The notes under the pieces: model-generated | Seen by the model: the letters and a program-made list of their open reading frames with translations, nothing else | Told to the model about the DNA's origin: nothing | Databases searched by the model: none | Part shown: piece after piece, positions 54,655 to 64,000 of the stretch | How positions within the stretch are numbered: the first letter of the stretch is position 1 | Layout: each line of letters opens with the position of its first letter | Program-made: the position numbers and the translations under genes | Assembly (NCBI GenBank): GCA_047967505.1 | Contig: CM106541.1 | Length of the DNA: 64,000 nt | Reading direction: 5' to 3' (one strand) | From: Dipteris shenzhenensis | Taxonomy: Eukaryota; Polypodiophyta; Polypodiopsida; Gleicheniales

Positions 54655-55161
54655 TGGTAACCACATTGGTTGACAATTTCATTTGATAGATGGTGGCAAG
54701 TTTGTAGAGCTAGGATTGTGCCTTGGATCCTCATGGGCCCAAGATGATTGTAAAGAATCGAGAAAGAGAGTGGTAGAGAGAGAATAGGGTTATCCCTCCC
54801 TTCAAAGGTGATATTTATAAAAGTCCAAATCACAGACTTTGGTCTTCATTTCTTGTATGCTCATATTGGAATACAAGCTCTCTTTCTTCTCTTGAAGTTA
54901 TCTTTTTTCCTCTTCATGCGCCATGCTATCTTCCCCTTTCCCCTTCAGTTTTCACAATCCCTTGCCCTTCTCTGCTGCCCTCTCCCCTCACCCTTCTCCT
55001 CTTATGGATTCACAACTGCAACAAGCTAGGAGTCACTAGAGTGACACTAGAGGACTAAATTTGCACACATTTCTCTTCACCTAGAGTCACTTGGAGGGTG
55101 TACCTCATCGGCATATTGGCTAGATCCCTATGACATGTGAGTCACTATTCAAGACCACACA
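54655..55161 (+). repeat. Third LTR of the Athila/Tat-like Gypsy family, diverged
   Basis: Starts TGGTAACC, ends AAGACCACACA. It aligns in order with 31322-31850, including TATAAAAG (54816-54823), GACTTTGGTCTTCA, GGAATACAAGCTC and TATGACATGTGAGTCACT. More diverged than the 31.3-kb and 44.5-kb copies are from each other. The polypurine-like tract before it suggests a 3' LTR rather than a solo LTR. Confidence 0.72.
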
Positions 55162-57963
55162 TATCTAGATATCATTAAGTGCAAACTAGATAATAAATTG
55201 GACCCAAAACATCTATCCATAATAGGACATTATGATTGTAAAATAATGCCATTTCCCCCCCCTTCAAGTTTTCAAGAACAACCCTCGCAAATTTGGTGAG
55301 TTGTAGAGCATGAGCTCACTATGGCGCTAAAGATGGGGGAGAGAATTATTGTCTCTAGTCATGACAACAAAAAATAAATAGGTGAAATTAAGCTTGAATG
55401 TGATGAAAGTGGGTGTATATTCATAATTCCTAACATTAATACTAGTATAGAATGCAAAAGGAGTGGTTATCTTGGATGTGGTTATTATAGAATGCAAAAG
55501 GAGTGGTTATCTTGGATGCGATCTCACATGTGTGCTTTCTCTGTTTAGGGTATTTCTTAGAATATTTAGTAGCAATGTAATAAAAAATCATTTCTCACAA
55601 TGCAACGACTTAAAGAACTCTATAAGAACAATCTAGTTACTCATTTTCTAATTGAACAAATGAGGAATGGTTAGGAAGGTGTCAATAAACAACATTTAGT
55701 CCTCCTGATATTTGGCCAAATTTCAAATATTAAAATGGTTAACTTCTAGCATTAGTTGGCAAACGCTTGAGACTCATCATTGGCATAATAGAGAGTATTG
55801 ATGTTTCCTTCTTAACAAGTGATCCCACTTTCAATGTGTAACTAGCAAGATCATATCAAGCATAATGTCCCATTGGGATTCTTTGGGAGGAAAGTCTAAT
55901 AAAACAAGTCAAATATAATACTATCATTTGCAATGGCTATGAAATCTATTTTCACTCTTCAACAATTGAGTTCATATTGCATATCACCATTTATTAGCAT
56001 TGAAGTATTACTTTCCAAAAGTGATGCTAAAACACAAGCAACTCAAATCAACCTAGTATACATACATATATTTATTGATCAAAGTAGGAATTAGCATAGC
56101 AAAAGAGCTAGAAAATAGGTCAAAACATAAGTGTCTCCACACGAGTCTCCATAGGTGATGCAAGTGCCCATGTTCTAGATCACACATAAATAGATTAGAA
56201 CTAAGTTGGTCAAATAAGAATTAAGTGAAGGGCTATCTCAAGATTCCCAAATGGTGGGTGCATAAAGTAGCCCTTAAATAGAGTGAAAGTGATAGGGCCG
56301 TACATGCCCCTTGCATGTCTTCATCAATTGTCGGTTGTCTCAACCACCAAGTTAACCTATATGATGGTTCTTGGCTAATGTCAAATGTTAGTTTGGTGCT
56401 GCCCAAGCATTGCATTACAATTAGCATCCATGTCATCCTATTTCCATCTTGCTATGAGAAAATATATCCATTCAAAAAAAGGCAAGCCGATAAATCCTAG
56501 CTACAAGGTGACATTTTTTCTAAAGGTCACTATCCAAATTGTTGAGCTAGGACATGGGGGTAGTAGCTTTAGGAATAAGCAAGTAGGCATAGGCTTTGCA
56601 GACCCTAAGTTAGGGATTCATATATGAGTAGGTGGAGTACCAAACTGGCATCAAATTTTTAGGGAAGGAGGGTCATTAATAGGCTTCAACTCCTAGCCTT
56701 GTTATTTAGACTTTGGTGGGTCAACAACCCCCAAAATAGGTTGACCAATTGGCTTATTATGGTTGGCTGACTAGGTCAAGCTAGACTTGACTCCCCTACT
56801 TGTGACCTTCACCTACTAGGTAAGATTGCTTGGGGGGAGAATCCCACCCTTACCTCATAAAGAGAAGCCTTGTGCACTCTCGACTCCATTCCATAAAATC
56901 CCAACTTAGAGGCAATGCTAGGTGTTTGTACATTTGCCACCCTTGTGAATTCATATATATTGAGAACTTTTGGCACTCTTCTCTAATGTATTAGGTGCAC
57001 GAGCTGAACTACTCTCTCACTAGCCTATAGAACTCTCTCCCTAAGAAAAAGTGTGGCTCATATAACCCTCTCTCCAAGCAAAAGTGTGGCCCAATCTATA
57101 TAGGACTGAACCACATGTGTCGCATGCCTTAGAGAAATGATTGTGCAAAGAGGCTCATGGGATGCAATTGCCCCCCATTGTAGTTTATTTTGTCTATTGA
57201 TATGAGAAGAGTGTTACAACCATCAATGGAATTTTCCTATATAGGGGAGTGGAGAGGCAAATCACCTTTTTCATTTACTCCTTTACAATTGAGGAATACG
57301 TGGGCACCCTTTTTGTCGATTGTCACAGAAGTGGAGGCTTGAAGCTTTATTGTAGGACTAAACTAAAGATGAAAACTAAAGATGAAGTGTTGCTACTGTG
57401 ATGCTAGAAAAATGAGGAGAACGACCCTTTTTATGGCCCACAAGGCTCTTGTAACTCCATATTGTAGATTGGACTAGAACTTCTGCGTGACAGATTGACT
57501 GGTCTACAACTATCATTTTGGAGACTAGAGTAGTCATATATAATTTCCATATGATAGACTAGCCTAATCTATGAGTTTGCAGACCATATCTAGGCTTGAT
57601 TTTAAATTATAAAAGCCCCTTCTTTGAATTGCATAATTCTAAATCTACTACAAGGCTCTCAATATATTTGTTTAGTGTTCCTACGTGGATATATTGATGT
57701 TGTGCCCATGCATGTTGGCATGGCTATGGCTAATGGTCTTCCTTTTGCAGTGCACTACCTATGTAGGCTATGAGGTGGGCTATTGGAATCTCTGATCAAC
57801 CATGTGCATTGTTCAAAGCTCAAAATTCCAATAATAGATAGCATGCCATGGGCTGGGATCCTTATGACATCCCCCTCTGCTAAAAATGAAATTAGGAAAG
57901 ACTCATGGCCTCTCTATATATTGAAGAAGGTGACAATAATCTATGAGAAAAACCCATGGTGCC
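55162..57963. other. Unassigned AT-rich DNA
   Basis: A small direct repeat (TATAGAATGCAAAAGGAGTG at about 55445 and 55489) is present. Otherwise short frames without motifs. No gene or TE ends recognised. Confidence 0.5.
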
Positions 57964-58437
57964 TCATGGGAAACCCACTTCATTGCATACAAGAGCTCTT
58001 GGTTGCCAATCCTTTTCTTGAGTGGGTGAATCAAAATCTTCTCTTGATTCAACCACTCCTAGATTGTTCACAATAATATTTGGTTCTCTACTTCCTGGAA
58101 GCTCTATTAATTCAGGTCCCATGTATGCTCTAAGCAATGGTATGTGGAGCATGGCATGTGTCATCCATGTCTTAGGTAATTGAAGCTTCATGCTTACATA
58201 ATTGATAAGTTTGAATGATGGGGAATGGTCTAAAACTTTTGGCAATTCCCAACTGCTTTGATAATTAAGATAGACCCACCATCTAGAAGTGCCAGCCATA
58301 CGAGGTAATGGAAGGGGCCTTTTATAGGCCCTAAGGACTAGTCTATAGTCACCCAAATAGTTGGCCAATAGAAAATTGAGTAGGATCCTACATGGGGTTG
58401 GTGGCACCTGGATATGTAAGGTTGGTAGACTCAGCAA
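57964..58437 (-). pseudogene. Fossil Gypsy integrase C-terminal fragment (probable)
   Basis: A 157-codon open frame on the minus strand. Its middle, SFKLINYVSMKLQLPKTW followed by THAMLHIPLLRAYMGPE, resembles the Gypsy C-terminal integrase pattern (YKLQLP..W..H.VFHV.LLK.Y.GP). The rest is not recognised, and the expected catalytic core is not seen upstream (higher coordinates). I read it as a relic, not a gene, with moderate confidence. Confidence 0.5.
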
Positions 58438-59671
58438 TCTATCAAGGTGGTTGAAAGTAGGGACCTGGTTCTAAGCAATTAGCCCTTATAAAAGGAGGGC
58501 CTTTGGGGGCCCTCGTGCCAATTAATTTACCAAGGTTTTTGGACCTTCTAGGGAGCACACAAGAATATTAGGCCATTTTGGGTGCCTTACCTAAGCCAAA
58601 GTATATGGTAGGTCTTGGTGCATATTTCGGCACACAAATTGTACTTGGAATCCTACTTCAATATAACAATTTTTTTGGTTATACATTTATGTGTTGTCTT
58701 TTTAGATCTAGATGCAAGCAAATTGAGTAAGAAGAAGATAGGACAAAATTGGATCCAAAGAGTAGCATATATATTTTCATTGGTTTTAGTAAGGAGGAAA
58801 AAAACTATTACATGTATGACATATAGCTTTCATACACAAAAGGGAAATCTAGTCTATGATATGCATGATGTAATATAGTTTGATGCTTTCATACACAAAA
58901 GGATAGCCTAGTGTAGGAGGTGGTATGAATTTGTAGTTTGGCATGTATGATGGAATATAGTCTTATGCTTTCATACACAAAAGGATCAAGTTAGTCAATT
59001 TTGATCAATGTATATTTCCACTACACCATACTATACACCTTTATCTTTAGCGATTTGTCTAAGAGAAAGTCAAAATGGTTGCTTGAATTCCAAAATTTCC
59101 AAATTTTCTTTATAGTTTATACGAAGAATTAGAAGAGGTCAAGAAGCTTACAAAGTATGCGGATGCTCATGATCATTCAAAGTTTCTACAGACCTAGTTA
59201 GAAAAGAGTATAGATGGAGACATATATTCACTATTCACCCTATCTTTACTATAATTTAGGAAGGACACATTTGTTAGGGATTGGCTTGATGGCTAATATA
59301 GCTTGTAAACAGGGTGTAACATTGCCTAATATCCCAAACCAAGGATTGAATGGATATAAATAAGAACAATTTGATGTCTATAAACATCAATAGACTAGGA
59401 GCTTCAATCCACACTTTTCCATCTCGTTCTACTTATATTTTTTGAGCATGTAAGTAGCTTGCAAATCATACCAATACCGTAATCCATGAGAATGCTGATA
59501 TGGTAAGTAGTAATCAATATACCTTCTATGGGGAGCAAATTTAGAGGGGGGAGTAAGTAGTAATCGAGGATGTTGATTACTACTTACAACAAGGTGAATG
59601 ATATTTAATCATTCATAAGGCCTACCCAAGATTAAAAAAGTGAAAAAGAATACACTGGAGATGATGTCTAC

Positions 59672-59712
<41 letters not shown>

Positions 59713-60162
59713 GGGGGGGGGAGAGAGAGAGAGAGAGGGGGGGGGGAGAAAAAGGTGGAGGATTTCAAAGGAAATAAATAGAAAGTGGGGAGTTGGACCA
59801 ATGATACAATTTAGGACTTTCACAAAAAGAAAATTCTGAATTTTAGCTTCTTAGAGAAGAACCTCCACTTAGACCTTTTCAAAGGGCAGGCCAATATTAA
59901 GGATGTTGATATGGTAAGTAGTTTCAATATACCTTCTATGGGGAAGCTAATTTGGAGGGGGGAAGTAAGGATCTCGGGAGACAACATCAAAGATATATTG
60001 AAGATTACTCTTTGAAATAAACCCTCACAATCAAAATCTCTTTTATAACAAGGTTCTTGACGACTTTTAACCTGTAAAGTGCTTATGTCGATTTTGTTCT
60101 CAACATATGATTTTTTGCCGCAGTAAGTATGCTATTTACTTAGAAAACAGTGCTCATAGTGA
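58438..60162. other. Intergenic DNA with short repeats
   Basis: GCTTTCATACACAAAAGG occurs three times (58826, 58885, 58967). A block of about 60 bases (GATATGGTAAGTAGT...ATACCTTCTATGGGG) occurs at about 59496 and 59907. A long GA/G-rich microsatellite occupies 59672-59755. No gene recognised. Confidence 0.6.
59672..59755. repeat. (GA)n microsatellite with G runs
   Basis: Uninterrupted GAGA followed by two runs of G separated by more GAGA. Confidence 0.92.
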
Positions 60163-62546
60163 ATGATTCTATCAAAGAACTATTCTGTGCAATGCCATGT
60201 AAGAGGGGAAGATATCCCCCCTCATGAAAGCTATTCATGTCTCCTCAACTTTTTGGAGCCCCCTAAGCGTGGATGTGCACAAAGTGAGACACTCATCTCC
60301 AATTCTTTGATATTCAAATCTTTCTCCTTACAATGCCAAATGGATGAGTATGAACTTATTTTACAAGGCTTCGAATCTGAGGTCCTTCCGAGGACAAACA
60401 GGTTAAGGCTTTGTGGCGCAGTTCAACGAGGCAAAAGAGAATTGATTTGAGGGTTATACGGTGTGATCAAGAGTTCAGGTCCTTTCGACACGATGAACTG
60501 TCAACAACCAACCAAAATAGCGAGCACGAGCGGTTGTCTTTCGTGTACAAAGCAAAGAGATTTACAGAATGGGTTTCGTCCTTGGGATAACAGTAATGCC
60601 TAGTATATAGGGCGGCACTAATAGGATTGCTGTCTCTGAGATCAATGATTCTCTCGGAAGGCTGAAAATCATGCTGTTGTGCAAGCCGTGCGGATGCTTT
60701 CCACGATAAAACAGTTCAATGATTTATATTTGCAGTGCTGCATCTTCCTTCTGCACGTGATCCTGGCTAGAGATATGGGTTTTCGAACGCGCACCTTACG
60801 TTCATGCAACCTTTATACATAACTTGGGTAGCATGAGTACCTTACTTCACTCAGATATTCATCTAAAAACTTCGACAAAGTGAACGAGGACGCTTTTTAA
60901 AAAATACACTATAATAGTACTAGACTCTTATGATATGAGTTTTGAGAAAAAAGAACATGGCTTCATTACAATCAAACGTTCGTCTCTCTAATTTTCCATT
61001 TGTTAGCGACTATGAATGGTGATTTTTAGAAATTTAAAAATTAAAATGCTTATTGTCCTTGTTTTCCACTCTTTGCTTGTTTTCTATTTTCAAAAGTGGA
61101 GCCTACATCAATTTTAAGGATCTTTACATAAATAAATAAATAATTATTTATTAACAATAAAAGGATGGACATATCCCTACAAGCGTTTTCCAACCTTGAA
61201 ATCTGACTTAGTCTTCAACTGACTAGGTAAGCAAGGAAAATATTCAGTGACATGAGCCATAATATTCTTGCATAATGGCACTAATTCTAGTTTGGCATAG
61301 TCATTTGGTCTTTTAAATTAACAATTCACAAAATCCACCACCCTTTCAGAATTATGTTACATCACTAGGCTCGAGAATGGTAGTAGAAGAGCTTATTATT
61401 GGGACCTTGTGAATCATGCTCCTATTGCCTCTAGTCTATGAGATATTATGATGAATCAAGGAAGGACCATAGCAACTACTAATTGTAAGGTTGGCCATGG
61501 TGATTGTGCTCAAGAATCATTATTGAGTGCATGCCTTCCAAATCTTTGTGCTTATTACTATAAAGAGAGCATCAGCATGGAGTTACCATGATTCACTCAC
61601 AATAGCTTGTTTCCTTGTAGATGTTTTCGGCATTACCTCTAGGGGTGTTGTTTATGGGGTTGCTATGTTATGGGGGCTTGTGCTATGTGTGCCGATCAAT
61701 GTTGGTGTGTGTGCATTGTGCATTATGTGTCAAGTATGGTGCCTTTGTGTAGATGCACTATGGGTGCTAAATGCTTGATTATGCTATATGGGTACACTAT
61801 GGGTGCTATATCTTTGATTGTGTTTGCTTGCCATTGGTTGTTGTTGAGAAACTATGAGTTCTTAGGTTCACTTCATTGTGTGCTATTCTATGTGATTGTT
61901 GTAAAGGTTTGTGATGTGTGTGCCTATCAATGTGGCTATGTGCAAGTGCTTGTGCGGGTGTGTGTATTGTACAAGAAGCATAGTGTCACTGGAAACCTAG
62001 GCACATGATGTGTTGTCTCCATGTCTATTGTAAAACCATGGTAGTAAAGTATGAAGAAAACAGTGTGGGCCAAGGAAGATGGGCTAGTCTTGTGAAGGAG
62101 AATAAGGTTGCTGATGCATTGTGGATGTTTTTATTAGAGGAACACTAATATAGTATTTTAATATATTTGAAAAACTTTTCATAGATTATTTTTTAAAGTT
62201 TTAAAAGTTGGCAAATTCTATATTCTGTTAGACTTCTCCTCTCAAATTTTAGCAAAACATTCTTAAGCATTTACAGGCTTTCACAAACATTTTAAAACCA
62301 ATAATAACACTAAAGCTACCACTTGTTATCATTTCATAGGTACAATCCAAAATTTGTACATGAAATAGCTAACATTTACGATGCTATAAAGGACACAATG
62401 TATAAATCCATTGCAAACTTTTTTCTCAAAGTCTAGTCGATACTCCAAGATAGTTAATTATAAAAATTTCTTTTAGATTGACTTCCAAAGTGCTAGCGGC
62501 TATATCCTTTGCTCTCTTTTTTCCTAGCTTGTCTTCCAAAGTTATC
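60163..62546. other. Unassigned DNA
   Basis: Contains a 95-codon frame (60163-60450) and T/G-rich frames (61527-62008) without motifs. The latter are built from recurring TGTGTGCC and ATGGGTGCTA words. No support for a gene. Confidence 0.45.
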
Positions 62547-62650
62547 ATGCTCTATCATATAGAAAGCTACTACCATCATAGAACAATAATACAATCTAAT
62601 GCTCTATCATATAGAAAGCTATTAGCATCATAGAACAAGAATACAATCTT
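62547..62650. repeat. 52-bp tandem duplication
   Basis: ATGCTCTATCATATAGAAAG starts at 62547 and again at 62599, with near-identical following sequence. Confidence 0.85.
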
Positions 62651-64000
62651 AAACTAAATATCAATTCTAAGAAGCTCCACAAACTCATCTCTCCTTTTGT
62701 ATATGAAAGAATAAGACCATATTATGTCATGTATGCCAACTACGCATGGATATGCATATAAAAAATAAATGATCTCCAGTTTTGAGAGACCTAAGAGACC
62801 TAGAGCCCAAGTTGTGGTGCTCCTTATCCCCCTGGCTTGTGAGCATAGGAACCAAGCACCACTCCCCAAACCAAGCTCTCCTTTTGTGTATAAAAGTTAA
62901 GACTATAGTACATCATGCATGCCAAAATACAAATCTTGCATATTCATAGCATAAAACTCTGAAAAAATCTTACCAAGTTCTAAGACATCCGAGATACCTA
63001 AATCATAAGTCCCCCTACCTTGTGAGTGTAGGAACCAAGTACCATTTCCTACACTATGTTACCATGTTTAAGATGAATTTGGTGTGGTAGAAATAATGTA
63101 TTCTGAATATAGGTTACAAGGCCCATGGTTGAGGTGGCAAGATTTCCCTTATGCCAACCCTCCATGTAGATGGCCCCATTTGTGTATTGAGACTAAGATG
63201 ATTTTGCATAGTCCATGGGATAAATTTATAGAATTGGGAAAGTAGGATGAGGTGGAAAGCATCTTTGTTCTAGTCTCCACTTGTCATCATTGGTGTCATG
63301 TGTGCATTTTTCTATTGGGAAAGGGTCCATGCATATGAGACACCTAATCATCCTAGCATATGATATTGGACCTTGATTTATGTGGAAATAGAGGCTAAGG
63401 ATTTTTGTACCCAATTGAAGTGTATGTGGGAGGTGGCAAGCCTCTTTATTGATGTTGGCATTAGTTATAAAATGAAGCCATCCAATTGGCTCCCTCTTTT
63501 CCTTCCATCATTGATTATGCCTTGCTGAAAATGAAAATTTTAGGAGCAAATTTAAAGGATTCTCCAGATTGGCTAGGCTAATTTTTAGAGATTCAAATTT
63601 TATTAATTCACCTGAAAATACATGTGGGCAAATATTTTAAAGAGCCTCAAATTTGATAAATTTGCCATGAAACATTGGATAAAGATTTTCCCAGTGACCT
63701 ACACCTCCATAATTGAGAGGCCCACTTATTTTTTACCCTACCCACCAATGTGCTTATGTGGAATGCTCATGGAGATATGGTGTGGCTCAAGATTTAATCA
63801 AATTTGGTGTGGCTATTGGGATCCAATCTCTATGGTGATGGCAATAGTCCATATCTTTTTTCCTATCTCTTTGCTCAAAATTCTCTACACTAGGGCCATA
63901 TTTTTACCCCTTTCAATCATTTCATGCTTGAGAAAAAATCCTTCTTTATTTCATTTTTTGGAAGGGATTAAACCCCTTTGCATGTATTAGTTTTATGTCC
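62651..64000. other. Unassigned DNA with a diverged 188-bp duplication
   Basis: Blocks starting TCTCCTTTTGT at 62690 and 62878 share the order of several segments (CATGYATGCCAA, TTGTGAGCATAGGAACCAAG-like) at lower similarity. The remaining 900 bases show only short frames. Confidence 0.5.

Noticed and set aside
54655-55161. Solo LTR
   Set aside because: The 5-base flanks (CACAT-side and TATCT) do not match, and a polypurine-like tract precedes the LTR, which fits a 3' LTR better.
61527-62008. Cys/Val-rich frames of 83 and 112 codons
   Set aside because: T/G-rich DNA with repeated TGTGTG words; no signal peptide, Cys spacing pattern or homology that holds up.
63622-63990. 122-codon frame near the window end
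   Set aside because: Hydrophobic composition from AT-rich DNA, no recognisable motif, no splice context.

Overview
The window is nuclear DNA from a land plant with a large, repeat-dominated genome. The evidence is a GT-AG split gene, plant-type Ty1/Copia and Ty3/Gypsy retrotransposons, a plant L1-type LINE, and Tourist-like and Mutator-like miniature elements. The very long TE-filled intron is typical of gymnosperms, but species and lineage cannot be fixed from sequence alone. No bacterial genes, rRNA, tRNA or CRISPR array was seen.

The one convincing host gene is a cyclophilin of the PPIH/CYP22 type (U4/U6 snRNP-associated peptidyl-prolyl isomerase) on the + strand. Six exons lie close together at 5705-6941. 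The seventh and last is at 26645-26755, beyond an intron of about 19.7 kb. All splice junctions are GT-AG, the seven exons join into an uninterrupted 185-residue reading frame, and the cyclophilin active-site residues are present.

Intron 6 is a nest of transposons. A decayed Gypsy element (7615-21779) was entered by a gag-only, terminal-repeat element (10094-19609, 5-bp duplication AGAAG). That element was in turn entered by a 6.9-kb L1-type LINE (11547-18421, 16-bp duplication). A second Gypsy element with a chromodomain lies antisense at 22460-25448. Order of arrival is readable: Gypsy, then the gag-only element, then the LINE.

Downstream of the gene (26.8-64 kb) I see no host gene. This part holds a Tourist-like MITE (28831-29299, TAA duplication) and a Gypsy family with an Athila/Tat-like tRNA-Asp primer site, present as a 5' fragment on + (31322-33110), a long degraded minus-strand copy (about 35300-44600) and a third LTR (54655-55161). 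It also holds a nearly palindromic Mutator-type element (46479-47533, 9-bp duplication) and a fairly young Copia element lacking its reverse transcriptase (50396-54309). The remainder is tandem repeats, microsatellites and unrecognised AT-rich DNA.

The most unusual points are the 19.7-kb intron with triple nesting, the retropepsin-like domain fused in frame behind the integrase of the minus-strand Gypsy element, its four CCHC knuckles, and the palindromic Mutator-type element that could form long hairpin RNA.
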